Shown: positions 49,631-59,036, counted from the stretch's first letter. The stretch: DNA of 64,000 bases from Phenylobacterium sp. (GCF_030680185.1 NZ_JAUXVZ010000055.1:186001-250000), one strand, 5' to 3'. Notes: a model not told the origin generated them from the letters alone. Numbers and translations are program-made.

Positions 49631-51727
49631 TCAATTGGCCGGCGCGCCACGACGCTGCGCCTCAGCGATCAGCGCGCCACAGGCGGCGTCTTCCCCCAGG
49701 CCCGGATCGACGAAGGGCAGCAAGGCGGCCAGGGGCGCCGCGATGGCCGCCAGGGCGATGGCGACGCCCCCTTGGGCGATGGCGCCGCCTGCCTCCACTC
49801 CGACCTTGGGCGACAGCATGGGGCCGCTGACCGTCACCGGCGCCATGAGGCGGACCAGCCGCGGCTCCTTGGCCTGGCCGTCGAGGCGCAGGTCGAGGCG
49901 CTCGCGGCCCAGATCGATCTCCGCTTCGCCGTGGCCGATCACGGGCTCGGTGTCGAAGACGATCTGATTGGATCTCAACACCCCATCGCTGGCCCGGAAG
50001 TGGGCGACCGCGCAGCGGACCGGCGTGCGGGTCTGGTCATCGGCCAGCAGGAGCCCCAGGCCCCGCGTCACATTGATGCCGATCAGTTCGGCGAAGGCTT
50101 CGCGGATCTCGCCCCGGGGGACCACCAGCAGCAATTCGCCGTCGGCGTCGGCCATGGTCCGGTGCACCGAGGCCCCTGCGCCGCGCAGCTTGACCCGGCC
50201 AACGAGATCGCCGCTCAGGGGCGCGATCCCGCCGTCGGCGACCGGCAGCAGTTGTTCCAGGCGCGCGCCGCTGAGGCGCATGTCTAGTTCCGTCACCGGC
50301 GTGTCGTTCCGGGCGTCGAGCTTGATCTGACCAGCGAAGGTTCCCTGCGGCAGGGAGAAGACCACCTCGTCGGCGTCCAGCACCCCGTCCTTCAAGGTAA
50401 GGTGCACCCGTGCGCCGCGCAGAGGCAGGTGCGGCGCCTCGATGGCCGCCGCCCGATAGGTGAGCTCGGCGTCCATGGCCCGGATACGCTCGACCTGCAG
50501 GGTGGAGTCCGGGAAGATGCGTTGCTGTGCGCGAAGCTGCTGCGCGACAGCCAGCTGGCGCTCCGAAACCGTCTCGCCCTGGGCCGTGGACGGGGCGCCG
50601 CCGAACACCGTGGCGAGGTCGTCGAAGTCCAGCATTTCCGAGCGCAGGTCGGCGGACAGGAACGGGCGCTCGTTACTTACATCCACGCGGATGTCGCCGG
50701 CCAGATCGCTGTCGCCAAGGCGTCCGCCCAGGCCATCCAGCCGATAGATCTGTCCCTCGCGCACCAGGCGCCCCGACAGACGGTAGGGTGGCGTATTGGG
50801 CAGGGCCAGACCCGTCAGGCCATAGAGGTCCGAGAGATCGGGCCCCTCCGCCGTCAGGTCGAGGCCAAAGCGGCCCAGGTCGAAGGGCTCCGGCAAGGCG
50901 CCCTTGGCGGTGACGTGCGTGGCGCCGGCCCGGATATCGGCGTCGAAGGGATAGGGCTCGCCGGGATCGATATTGATCAAGGGGCCGCCCTCGACCCGCA
51001 GGCGGAAGGTCTCGCCGTTCAGATCGCCGTCCCCGGCCAGACGAAATCCGCCATCGCCGCCGCGGATTTCCCGGGCCGAGACCTGTCCGGCGAACTGGAT
51101 ACCCCGCTGCTCATCGCGCATCTCGATCCGGCCATCCTCGATGATGAACCGGCGGATGGCGGGCAGGTCCAGGGGCTCGCTCGGGCGGCCGTCGTCCTTC
51201 GAAAAGTCCCAGGTGGCCCTGCCCTCGGCGTCGCGGCGCAGACGCACCACCGGCCGCGTGGCCTCCAGGCGGCTGAGGATGGTGCGACCGCGAAACAGCG
51301 GCAGGATTTCCATCTGGATGGTCAGCCGTTCAATCTCGACCGTCTTGCCGTCGCCGGCCCACTCGGGATCGCCGATACTGAGGCCATTGACCGTCGCCGT
51401 GGGCTTCAGGGACCAGGGCTTGGCCTCGAGGTCCCCGGCCAGGATAACCTCGCGACCGGTCCGCGCCGAGGCGAAGGCGCCGATGGGACCGCGCAGCATG
51501 TTCCAGTCGAACAACAGCAGGAACAGCGCCATCACCAGCACCAGCCCCCCGATCACCCCGCCGAAGATGGCCAGGCCACGCTTCTGGCTCCGGCGCGCCT
51601 CAGGCGTCGAATGGCGTCGGCGAGCCTCGGCGGCCCAGGCGCGCAGGGCCGCCGTGCGCGCCGCGGACCGCTCGCGAAGACGAGCCAGCCGGGGGCCGAG
51701 CGGATGATTGGGGTTCGGTCGGGGCAA
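49631..51727 (-). CDS. AsmA-family protein
   Basis: A 698-residue AsmA-like protein: a basic N-terminus, one membrane helix at about 53-74 (IFGGVIGGLVLVMALFLLLFDW), then a long periplasmic repeating beta-groove region and the family C-terminus with DQTRTPVRCAVAHFRASDGVLRSNQIVFDTE. AsmA-like proteins are thought to help move lipids between membranes. Start is TTG with GGAG upstream. It lies 54 nt downstream of the sugar transferase gene on the same strand. Confidence 0.9.
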   Translation of the reverse strand: MPRPNPNHPLGPRLARLRERSAARTAALRAWAAEARRRHSTPEARRSQKRGLAIFGGVIGGLVLVMALFLLLFDWNMLRGPIGAFASARTGREVILAGDLEAKPWSLKPTATVNGLSIGDPEWAGDGKTVEIERLTIQMEILPLFRGRTILSRLEATRPVVRLRRDAEGRATWDFSKDDGRPSEPLDLPAIRRFIIEDGRIEMRDEQRGIQFAGQVSAREIRGGDGGFRLAGDGDLNGETFRLRVEGGPLINIDPGEPYPFDADIRAGATHVTAKGALPEPFDLGRFGLDLTAEGPDLSDLYGLTGLALPNTPPYRLSGRLVREGQIYRLDGLGGRLGDSDLAGDIRVDVSNERPFLSADLRSEMLDFDDLATVFGGAPSTAQGETVSERQLAVAQQLRAQQRIFPDSTLQVERIRAMDAELTYRAAAIEAPHLPLRGARVHLTLKDGVLDADEVVFSLPQGTFAGQIKLDARNDTPVTELDMRLSGARLEQLLPVADGGIAPLSGDLVGRVKLRGAGASVHRTMADADGELLLVVPRGEIREAFAELIGINVTRGLGLLLADDQTRTPVRCAVAHFRASDGVLRSNQIVFDTEPVIGHGEAEIDLGRERLDLRLDGQAKEPRLVRLMAPVTVSGPMLSPKVGVEAGGAIAQGGVAIALAAIAAPLAALLPFVDPGLGEDAACGALIAEAQRRGAPAN

Positions 51728-51781
51728 TGGGGGCTCCAGGGGGCGTCAGCAACAACGCGCCAGATCCCCTTCGGTCTCCCC

Positions 51782-52345
51782 TCAGTGCGAAACCCCCCGC
51801 GCTGCAACCGCGGCGCGCAGGGTGATCAGGATGATCCGGATGTCGAGGATCAGGCTTCGCCGGGCCATGTAGTCGGCGTCGAACCGCACCTTCTCGGCGA
51901 TCGGCAGGTCGTCGCGGCCATTGATCTGCGCCCATCCCGTCACGCCAGGGCGCAAGCGGTGCACGCCGGCCTGCGTGCGCAACGCCACCAGATCGTCCTG
52001 GTTGAACAGGGCCGGGCGCGGCCCCACCAGGCTCATATGACCGACGAGCACGCTCCAGAGCTGGGGAAACTCATCGAGGCTGGTCCGCCGCAGCAGGCGA
52101 CCCAGCGGCGTGATCCACTGTTGCGGATTCTCCAGCAGGTGCGTGGCGACATCAGGGGTGTCGATCCGCATGGAGCGGAACTTGGGCATCAGGAAAATCT
52201 CATTGCCCCGCCCCACCCGCCGCGACCAGTGGATCGCTGGCCCCGGCGAATCCAGACGCACGGCCACGGCGATGACCAGCAGCACGGGCCACAGGACCAA
52301 CAGCCCCGCCAGCGCCGCCGTGATGTCGAAGAGCCGCTTGATCAA
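51782..52345 (-). CDS. Bacterial sugar transferase (polyisoprenyl-phosphate hexose-1-phosphate transferase)
   Basis: A 187-residue short-form PGT: one N-terminal membrane segment (LFDITAALAGLLVLWPVLLVIAVAVRLDSPGP), the catalytic region RVGRGNEIFLMPKFRSMRID, RRTSLDEFPQLWSVLVGHMSLVGPRPAL and RPGVTGWAQINGRD. These monotopic inner-membrane enzymes start glycan assembly by loading a sugar phosphate on undecaprenyl phosphate. It starts at TTG 52345 with GAGGG upstream. No other glycan genes are adjacent, so which polymer it serves is open. Confidence 0.92.
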   Translation of the reverse strand: MIKRLFDITAALAGLLVLWPVLLVIAVAVRLDSPGPAIHWSRRVGRGNEIFLMPKFRSMRIDTPDVATHLLENPQQWITPLGRLLRRTSLDEFPQLWSVLVGHMSLVGPRPALFNQDDLVALRTQAGVHRLRPGVTGWAQINGRDDLPIAEKVRFDADYMARRSLILDIRIILITLRAAVAARGVSH

Positions 52346-52376
52346 GGCGGTGGTCCCTCAGGCTTTCGAATTGGAA

Positions 52377-52414
52377 GGCCGCCCGCGCCCAGGCGCCCCG
52401 ATGCGCGGGCGGCC
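52377..52414 (-). terminator. Hairpin between the MerR-ATPase gene and the sugar transferase gene
   Basis: GGCCGCCCGCGC and GCGCGGGCGGCC (12 bp, perfect) with a 14-nt loop lie 63 nt after the MerR stop. No clear T-run follows on the minus strand, so it may be a factor-assisted terminator or a leader structure of the sugar transferase mRNA. Confidence 0.45.
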
Positions 52415-52476
52415 AAGACGCGCGGGGGGCTAAAATGTCCGATCCGCGCGCCGGGACCAATGCGTATCTTCGTGGC

Positions 52477-53514
52477 TCAGCCTTGAGCTTCACGGCGCGT
52501 GGCGACCATCCCTTCGGTCCGGGCGCGGACGGCGGGCGACGCCAGGCATGTCGCGACCGCCTCGAAGCCCGGCGCGCCGGGGATGGGCGTCACCACCATC
52601 GGCGGATTGTGATTGGCGGGGCAGAGCAGGATCTGCTCGTCAGGGCCCACCGCGCTCAGGTCCAGCAAGGCGCTCGATCGGGTCATCGCAAAGACAGGGC
52701 GAGCCAGGGCGCCGCGCCGACGAAGGTGCGCGATCACCGCGCGCTGGGCCGTCTCATCCAGACCCTGTTCGATCATGTCGATCACCAGAGGTCCTGAGCC
52801 CTCCTGCTCCAAGGCGATCACCAGGGCCGTCAGGGCGTCGGACGGGGCGGCGCCGTCTTCCTCCAGCCAGGCGATGGTGGTCGCAACCCGGCCGCCAAGG
52901 CCGGCGTCATCATTGATCTGCTGCGCCATCGCGCCAGGGGGCGCCTGTAGTCGCTCAAGGTCGACAAACACACCGCCAGGCAGCGCCTCAGCCAGCTGCT
53001 TCGCCAGTCGGGTCTTGCCGCTGCCAAGCGACCCGATGATGTAGTTGAGCGCTCGAACCTCCCGCAGCTCGAAGCGCTCTCCGCCCCACGGCCATGGCAG
53101 GTCGAAGGCGACCACCGGCTCCAGACTGGGCAGGCTCAGCCGGCCGAGCTCGGCGGCGCTCGGGGCCCTCCCCTGGGCGAGATCACCCCGCATCGTCCGG
53201 ATCTGGGCGACGATCTCGCCGAGCTGGCCCAGTTGCGCCTCGATCCGCGCCTGATGAGCGGCGAGGGCTGGCTCAAGCCCCCGGGGATCGCCAGCCAGCA
53301 CCCGCTGGACCTGCGCCAGGCTAAACCCGAGATGGCGCAACGCGACGATCTCGGCTGCGCGCCTCATGGCTTCAGGCCCATAGGCCCGCCATCCGACGTC
53401 GGTCCGATGGGGCGAAAGCAGGCCGCGCTCCTCGTAGAGACGCAAAGCCTTGGTCGAAACCCCCAGACGCCGCGCGGCTTCGGAAGCATTCAGAAATTGA
53501 TCGGGAGCGGTCAC
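52477..53514 (-). CDS. MerR-family HTH fused to a P-loop NTPase
   Basis: A 345-residue two-domain protein. Residues 7-75 are a MerR winged helix (LNASEAARRLGVSTKALRLYEERGLLSPHR, RAYGPEAMRRAAEIVALRHLGFSLAQVQRVL) followed by the usual long helix (80-115). Residues 150-345 form a nucleotide-binding domain with Walker A GSLGSGKT (161-168), a Walker B-like LVIDM (243-247) and a TRSSALL segment. MerR proteins normally end in a small ligand or metal domain, so an ATPase here is unusual. Start is GTG with AGGTG upstream. The gene stands alone; its target and the role of ATP are unknown. Confidence 0.85.
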   Translation of the reverse strand: MTAPDQFLNASEAARRLGVSTKALRLYEERGLLSPHRTDVGWRAYGPEAMRRAAEIVALRHLGFSLAQVQRVLAGDPRGLEPALAAHQARIEAQLGQLGEIVAQIRTMRGDLAQGRAPSAAELGRLSLPSLEPVVAFDLPWPWGGERFELREVRALNYIIGSLGSGKTRLAKQLAEALPGGVFVDLERLQAPPGAMAQQINDDAGLGGRVATTIAWLEEDGAAPSDALTALVIALEQEGSGPLVIDMIEQGLDETAQRAVIAHLRRRGALARPVFAMTRSSALLDLSAVGPDEQILLCPANHNPPMVVTPIPGAPGFEAVATCLASPAVRARTEGMVATRREAQG

Positions 53515-53603
53515 GAATCACCTCGTTGCTGGCTGACCGCTTGGCTTGTGAGCGCGGCCCCAGGGGCCGGGTCAACAGGCCCTCGGAGGGGAAATTCCAG
53601 GCC

Positions 53604-54425
53604 TCAGCCGAGGGACCAGACGCGGGCCTCGGCGCCGGGTTTGCCAGCTGTCACCCAGTCGGCGGCGGCCTGCAGCGGCGCCTCCAGGCCCTCTGGCGAA
53701 TTGATCAGCACCAGGGCGCAGCCGTTCATCTTCATGGGGTCGCCGAGGGGGCGCATCCTGGCCTCCACCACCAGCAGGGGCGCCGGCTCGCAGGCGTCCT
53801 CCAGGTCGCGCAGGAAGGCGTCGAAGGTCTCCAGGTCTTTCAGCGGCAGCCAGATCAGAAAGGCGGTCCGGGGCGCCCGGGCCAGGACCTCGCCCGCCAG
53901 AATGGCGATCCGATCGTAGTCATCTGCCTTCTCGAACGGCGGATCGATCACCACAAGATTTCGCCCCTTGGGGTCCAGGGCCCTGGCCGCCTCGGCGAAA
54001 CCATCGCCGCAGAGCGATCTGACCCCGGGCCTGCCGCCCAGGACCTCGGCCAGCCGCGCGTGCTCGTCGGCCTGCATCTCGCAGGCCAGATAGGTGTCCC
54101 CCGGCCGCAGCGCCCGGGCGATCAGCCACGGCGAGCCAGGATAGAGCCAGGGCTCGGCCGCACCGTCATTGGCCGTCGCCACGGCCTGGGTCAGGTCGTT
54201 CAGGGCGTCCGGTCGAGCGGCCATCATCCGCACCACCCCGGCCTGCGCCTCTCCCGAGCGCTGGGCCTGAGGGCCGTGCAGGTCATAGAGGCCAGAGCCG
54301 GCATGGGTGTCGATGACCCGAAGCGGCGCCTGGTCGGCCTGCAGGGCGTCCAGCAGCCGCAGCAGGGCGGCGTGCTTGACCAGGTCGGCGAAGTTTCCGG
54401 CATGGAAGGCGTGGCGATAGTTCAA
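53604..54425 (-). CDS. rlmJ: 23S rRNA (adenine2030-N6)-methyltransferase RlmJ
   Basis: A 273-residue SAM-dependent methyltransferase with the RlmJ N-terminus NYRHAFHAGNFADLVKHAALLRLL, SAM site VIDTHAGSGLYDL and catalytic DPPF in NLVVIDPPFEKADDYDR. It starts at TTG 54425, behind GAGG; the family's N-terminal sequence confirms this start. It is divergent from the topoisomerase IB gene. Confidence 0.94.
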   Translation of the reverse strand: MNYRHAFHAGNFADLVKHAALLRLLDALQADQAPLRVIDTHAGSGLYDLHGPQAQRSGEAQAGVVRMMAARPDALNDLTQAVATANDGAAEPWLYPGSPWLIARALRPGDTYLACEMQADEHARLAEVLGGRPGVRSLCGDGFAEAARALDPKGRNLVVIDPPFEKADDYDRIAILAGEVLARAPRTAFLIWLPLKDLETFDAFLRDLEDACEPAPLLVVEARMRPLGDPMKMNGCALVLINSPEGLEAPLQAAADWVTAGKPGAEARVWSLG

Positions 54426-54521
54426 GGCGGCCTCGGCGGCAGGATTCAGGAACTTGCGGCTCTCCTAGCACGTTGCTCGCCCGCTCCGGACCCGCCGGCG
54501 CACAGGCTTTGAAGACCAGCC

Positions 54522-55556
54522 ATGCCCAAAGACGTCGCCCACCCGCCCGAACGCCTGGAGTTCGGCCTGATCTATGTGAACGCCGACGATCAGGGCATCG
54601 CCCGCAAGGGAGGCCCCAGCGGCTTCCGCTATGTCGACGCCAAGGGCAAGCCCGTCACCGACAAGACGACCCTGGCCAGGATCGAGGCGCTCGTCATCCC
54701 GCCGGCCTGGACGCAGGTGTGGATCTGCGCGAGCCCCCGGGGCCACATCCAGGCGGTGGGCCGCGACCAGCGGGGCCGGCGGCAGTACCGCTATCACGAC
54801 AAGTGGCGGGTCGCCCGGGACCTGGCCAAGTTCGAACGCCTCACAGCCTTTGGGCGCGCCCTGCCCCGGCTGCGTCGCCGGGTCGAGGCCGATCTCGGCC
54901 GTCGCGGGCTGCCGCGGGAAAAGGTGCTGGCCGCCGTCGTGCGCCTGCTGGAAACCACCCTGATCCGGGTGGGCAATGACGAATACGCCCGCACCAACAA
55001 GAGCTACGGCCTGACCACCCTGCGCGACCGGCATGCGAGCATCAACAGCCGCGGCGCGGTTTTCACCTTCCGCGGCAAGAGCGGCAAGGACCACGAGACC
55101 GGCTTTCAGGACCGTCGCCTCGCCCGGGTGGTCAAGTCTTGCCAGGACCTGCCCGGCCAGCGCCTGTTCCAATATGTCGATGAGGACGGCGTCCGCCATG
55201 CGGTCGAATCGGCTGACGTAAACGCCTATCTGCGGGAGGCGACCGGGCTGGACATCTCAGCCAAGGACTTCCGCACCTGGGCTGCGACGGTGTCGGCCGC
55301 CCGCGCCCTGGCGGGCGACACGCCGGGCTCCGCCACAGCCACCAAGAGGACCCTCGGCGTGTGCATAAAGGCGGTTTCGCAACTGCTGGGCAATACGCCG
55401 GCCGTCTGTCGCAAAGCCTATATCCATCCCTGGGTGATTGAAGCCTTCGAGGCCGGAACCCTGCCGCTCAAGGCGACGGCCGACACCCGCAAGTTCGAGC
55501 TGGCGGTGATCAAGTTCCTGGAGGGCGCGCCGCGGCCCAAGGGGACGCCCCGGTAG
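54522..55556 (+). CDS. DNA topoisomerase IB
   Basis: A 344-residue eukaryotic/poxvirus-like type IB topoisomerase, which relaxes supercoils through a 3'-phosphotyrosine. The N-terminal domain has RRQYRYHDKWRVARDLAKFERL; the catalytic core has RVGNDEYARTNKSYGLTTLRDRH with the active-site Arg/Lys set, FRGKSGKDHE, KDFRTWAATVSAA and the nucleophile Tyr300 in CRKAYIHPWV. All key residues are present. Bacterial TopIB occurs patchily and is thought to have been exchanged horizontally. Divergent from rlmJ, 96-nt gap. Confidence 0.94.
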   Translation: MPKDVAHPPERLEFGLIYVNADDQGIARKGGPSGFRYVDAKGKPVTDKTTLARIEALVIPPAWTQVWICASPRGHIQAVGRDQRGRRQYRYHDKWRVARDLAKFERLTAFGRALPRLRRRVEADLGRRGLPREKVLAAVVRLLETTLIRVGNDEYARTNKSYGLTTLRDRHASINSRGAVFTFRGKSGKDHETGFQDRRLARVVKSCQDLPGQRLFQYVDEDGVRHAVESADVNAYLREATGLDISAKDFRTWAATVSAARALAGDTPGSATATKRTLGVCIKAVSQLLGNTPAVCRKAYIHPWVIEAFEAGTLPLKATADTRKFELAVIKFLEGAPRPKGTPR

Positions 55557-55750
55557 CGATAGTTTTGAATACAAATTTTTTCAGTCCACCCTCGGCCCTG
55601 ACGACGCAGTTTGGGCGCTAAAACAAGACGTATCATCGCCACGTCATCGACAAACTCCTTCGATATATGAATTATATAGCGCGGCGCGGCGCAGCTTCCG
55701 GAATGCGGAAACGGTCGCGCCGGACTTGAATTCCAAGGAAGGACTCCGAC

Positions 55751-56149
55751 ATGCGCAATCGCCTCCCCGCTCTCGCCGCCGGCGCCGCCCTCGCCTTTGG
55801 GGCCGCGGGCCTCGTCCAGGCTCAGACCGCCGAAGCCCCGGCGGCGACCCAGCAGGCCCCGGCAGCCGCCAACATCACCGACGAGCAGGTCAACAGCTTC
55901 GCCCTGGCGATGAACGAGGTCAGCAGCCTTAATCAGAAGTTCAGCGCCGAGCTTCAGGCGGCTCCGGACGACGCGACCCGCACGCAGATCCAGCAACAGG
56001 CCGCCACCGAGATGACCCAGGCGGTCGAAAAGAGCGGCATCACGCCCACCGAATACAACCAGATCGCCCAGGCGGCCCAGGCTGACGCCGAACTCCGCGC
56101 CCGCATCGGCCAGGCCATGCAGGACAACGGCGTCGCCCCGCCGAACTAA
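55751..56149 (+). CDS. DUF4168-domain secreted protein
   Basis: A 132-residue exported protein: a signal peptide ending VQAQ (about residue 25), an Ala/Pro/Gln-rich linker, then a helical DUF4168 domain (ITDEQVNSFALAMNEVSSLNQKF, SGITPTEYNQIAQAAQADAELRARI). Function unknown; members are periplasmic. An AT-rich stretch (GATATATGAATTATATAG, about 55663-55680) lies 70-90 nt upstream and may be its promoter. A strong terminator follows. Confidence 0.88.
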   Translation: MRNRLPALAAGAALAFGAAGLVQAQTAEAPAATQQAPAAANITDEQVNSFALAMNEVSSLNQKFSAELQAAPDDATRTQIQQQAATEMTQAVEKSGITPTEYNQIAQAAQADAELRARIGQAMQDNGVAPPN

Positions 56150-56173
56150 CCTGCCCCCAACTTCTGCCCCCAG

Positions 56174-56209
56174 ACGGCCGCCGGCGTCCTCGCCGGCGGC
56201 CGTTTTGTT
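56174..56209 (+). terminator. Intrinsic terminator after the DUF4168 gene
   Basis: Perfect 13-bp arms ACGGCCGCCGGCG and CGCCGGCGGCCGT around TCCT, followed by TTTGTT. Confidence 0.88.
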
Positions 56210-56302
56210 GCGCCGATTGAGGACAACCGGGTGGTGGTTGCGTCAGGCGTGCGGCAGGATGGGCGATCAGCCTTGTTTCCCTGCCGCCATGAGGACCCCC
56301 AG

Positions 56303-57025
56303 ATGTCGCTGACGCTCTATTCCGGAGACCTGAGCCCCTACTCCGCGCGTGTCCGGATGCAGATCTACGCCAAGGGCATCACCGACATCGAAATCGCCCG
56401 TCCGGCCACCTTCGGCACGCCGCAGTTCCGCAAGGACTTTCCTATCGGCCGCATTCCGGTGCTGGAGGGGGACGGCGAGCCGATGGCGGAGTCCGAGGTC
56501 ATCGCCGAGTATCTGGAAGAACGCTATCCCGAGCCCTCGATGCTGGGATCGACGCCGCGGGAGACCGCCCAGATCCGGACCCTCGCCCGCATCGGCGACA
56601 TCTACATCATGAACAACATGTTCATGCTCTCGCCCCAGTCGAGGGCCGACACCCGCAATCAGGGGATTGTCGATCTGCTGGGCGGCCAGGTGGTGCGCAA
56701 CATCAAGGCCCTGGACAAGCTGATCGGCGAGGATGGCTTCGCCTGCAGCGGCCGCCTGACTCTGGCCGACTGCGCCATCGTGCCGGGCCTGTTCCTGGTG
56801 GAGAACGTCCTGCCGTCAGTCGGCATGGATAATCCCATCCCGACCACGCCCAAGGTCGCCGCCTACTGGACGGCGATCCAGAGCCAAGCGCCGGCCGCCA
56901 AGGTGCTGGAGGAGCTTCACCGCGGTCTGGAAGAACGCCGCGAACTGATCCGCAGCGGCGTGTTCCAGAAGATGATGGCCAAGGCCGCCGCCGACATGGC
57001 CGCGGCGGAAAGCGGATCGGCTTAG
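56303..57025 (+). CDS. Glutathione S-transferase family protein
   Basis: A 240-residue GST: thioredoxin-like N-terminal domain (LTLYSGDLSPYSARVRMQIYAKGI, GRIPVLEGDGEPMAESEVIAEYLEERYP with the cis-Pro and glutathione-contact ES) and an all-helical C-terminal domain (LTLADCAIVPGLFLV). ATG 56303 begins the typical LTLYSG start; upstream in-frame codons add an unlikely extension. Convergent with the TonB receptor gene, 19 nt between stops. Substrate unknown. Confidence 0.92.
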   Translation: MSLTLYSGDLSPYSARVRMQIYAKGITDIEIARPATFGTPQFRKDFPIGRIPVLEGDGEPMAESEVIAEYLEERYPEPSMLGSTPRETAQIRTLARIGDIYIMNNMFMLSPQSRADTRNQGIVDLLGGQVVRNIKALDKLIGEDGFACSGRLTLADCAIVPGLFLVENVLPSVGMDNPIPTTPKVAAYWTAIQSQAPAAKVLEELHRGLEERRELIRSGVFQKMMAKAAADMAAAESGSA

Positions 57026-57044
57026 CCAAGAGCCGGCGTCGCCG

Positions 57045-59036
57045 TCACCGACGCAGGCTGTAGCCGACCCGAATGGTGCGCGGCGCTCCCAGGGTGAGCA
57101 GGCCATCGCCAGCTCGTCCGGCCTCGATGTCGGCGTCCAGGACATTGTCGGCCGCCAGATAGATCTCAGCGTCTGGCCCCGTGCGCCAGGCGCTGCGGAG
57201 ATCCAGGGTGGTGGCTGCGCCAAGGCTGCGGGTGTTCAGATCATCCTCATAGCGCTGCCCCTCATGACGCGCCTCTGCGCTCAGGCGCAGGCGCGCATTG
57301 GCGCGCCAATCCAGCCCGAGGGTGGCGGCGAACTCCGGGGTCTGGGCCGGGCGCAGGCCCGTCAGCTGCGGCGCGGCGCTTCCGCCATCCACCTCGGCCC
57401 GGGTGGCGACAGCGGCCGCGCGCAGGTCCAAGGCGCCCCAGCTCCGCTGAGCTGAAACCTCGAGGCCGAGGGCGTCGATGGCCCCGACATTCTGGCGCTG
57501 TCGCAGGACGCCGCCGGCCGGGATGAAGCCGGCGATCGGGAAGGTCCCGGGGCCTTCGCCAATCGTCACATTGGTGATCGGATCCTCCAGCCGGTTGTAG
57601 AACAACCCAGCCGACCAGCGCAGAGACCCCTCCCCGCCGATGGCCGCCTCGACCCCATAGAGGCGTTCAGGCTCCAGATCGGGATTGGCCTCGGTGATGT
57701 CGTTGCCGACACGGAACGGCCGGTGAAGCTCATTGAGGCTCGGCGGGCGGAAGCCCGAATAGGCCGCGCCGCGCAGGTGCATCGTGTCGGTCAGGGCCAG
57801 GCGGGCGCCCAGGCGCCCCGTGGGGGTCGCGCCGCTGGAGTCCTCGGCCCGCGAGTCCAGCAGAATGGCCCCGCCGTTCAGATCACGCTCGATCCGGCGG
57901 GCGTCGCGGGCAGACCAGCCGTCCAGACGCAGGCCGCCGGTCAGCAGCAGGCGCTCGGCCTCATAGGTGGTCTCGCCATAGACGCCGCCCACCAGGGTGC
58001 GGCCGCCGGCCACCCGTCCGCGGGTGAAGCCATCGCCCAGATCCCGGAAGAATTCGCGGGTTTCGCCGTCGGCCACGCGGACGTCGCCGCCGATCTCCCA
58101 GGTCCAGGCGCCGGCCACCTGACGCCAGGCTGCGTTGGCGCCATAGCCCAGCGCCGGCGTGGCCAGTTGCTCGGCCGCCGGGCGACTGGCTGAGCGGTCG
58201 GGCTCCACGGCGGCGAAGCGGTTCTTCAGGTCGCTGGTCCGCAGCCAGGCCTGGACCCGCCAGCCGCCGGCGTCGGTCTGCGAGGGCTGAGCCAGGGACA
58301 GGGTCGCCGATCCGCCGCTGGCCTCGGAATTGACGCCCTGAACGCCCCCGCCCCGGCGCTCCTCGAAGGCGTCCAGGCGGAAGGCGGCCTGCATCCCGGC
58401 CACCTCGCCCTGCAGCCGTGCGGCGGCCGAGACTTGGTTGAGGCCGGCGGGCTGGTCGACCTGGCCACGGCCGACGCCTCGGATCGGGGTGTAGCCCTCG
58501 GTGGTCGAGCCCGACACCACGGCCAGCAGATGGTCGCTCCCGAGGGCGGCGGCGGCGCGATAGGTCCCCCGCGAGCCGGCGGATACATCCAGCGCCGAGA
58601 GCCCGTCGGCCGGCGCGCGTTCGCTGAGCGCCACCACGCCGGTCAGGGCCCCGGCCCCATAGGGGCCCGCGCCTGCGCCCTTGATGATCTGGGCGCTCGC
58701 CAGGCCTTCCGGCGGCAGGGCCGACCAGATCACCCAGCCGCCAAAGGGATCGTTCTGCGGCGCGCCGTCCAGGGTCACCAGGGTGCGGCCGGCGCCGGAC
58801 GGCGCAATGGCTCGCAGGGACAAACCCTGGATGGTGGGATTGGCCACCTCGCTGCCCGTTCGACGAAACAGCGCCACGCCCGGCTCGCTGCGCAGGGCCT
58901 CGTCCAGACGCGGCGAGGTCGCCAGGGCTTCAACCCGTAGCGTGGTGATGGCGAAGGCGCCGTCGCCTGGGCTGGGGGCCAGGCGCGGCGCGGTGACCTG
59001 AAGCTCGGAGACCAGGGGGGGCGGCATGTCGGGCAT
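57045..59036 (-). CDS. TonB-dependent receptor (BtuB-like), no visible signal peptide
   Basis: A 663-residue receptor with plug (RLDEALRSEPGVALFRRTGSEVANPTIQGLSLRAIAPSG, TLVTLDGAPQNDPFGGWVIWS, IIKGAGAGPYGAGALTGVV) and barrel domains, ending IRVGYSLRR. It resembles vitamin B12/BtuB-type receptors. The frame opens at MPDMPPPLVSELQVTAPR with no signal peptide, and an in-frame TGA lies only 30 nt upstream, so there is no longer start. A run of seven G at 59015-59021 could hide an indel, but the other frames upstream also show no signal peptide. It ends in Arg rather than the usual aromatic residue. It may be a decayed or mis-assembled gene, or exported another way. Divergent from the serralysin gene. 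Confidence 0.8.
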   Translation of the reverse strand: MPDMPPPLVSELQVTAPRLAPSPGDGAFAITTLRVEALATSPRLDEALRSEPGVALFRRTGSEVANPTIQGLSLRAIAPSGAGRTLVTLDGAPQNDPFGGWVIWSALPPEGLASAQIIKGAGAGPYGAGALTGVVALSERAPADGLSALDVSAGSRGTYRAAAALGSDHLLAVVSGSTTEGYTPIRGVGRGQVDQPAGLNQVSAAARLQGEVAGMQAAFRLDAFEERRGGGVQGVNSEASGGSATLSLAQPSQTDAGGWRVQAWLRTSDLKNRFAAVEPDRSASRPAAEQLATPALGYGANAAWRQVAGAWTWEIGGDVRVADGETREFFRDLGDGFTRGRVAGGRTLVGGVYGETTYEAERLLLTGGLRLDGWSARDARRIERDLNGGAILLDSRAEDSSGATPTGRLGARLALTDTMHLRGAAYSGFRPPSLNELHRPFRVGNDITEANPDLEPERLYGVEAAIGGEGSLRWSAGLFYNRLEDPITNVTIGEGPGTFPIAGFIPAGGVLRQRQNVGAIDALGLEVSAQRSWGALDLRAAAVATRAEVDGGSAAPQLTGLRPAQTPEFAATLGLDWRANARLRLSAEARHEGQRYEDDLNTRSLGAATTLDLRSAWRTGPDAEIYLAADNVLDADIEAGRAGDGLLTLGAPRTIRVGYSLRR

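Noticed and set aside
50402..52486. 694-codon plus-strand frame opposite asmA and the sugar transferase
   Set aside because: Antisense shadow; it spans two well-supported genes and their gap.
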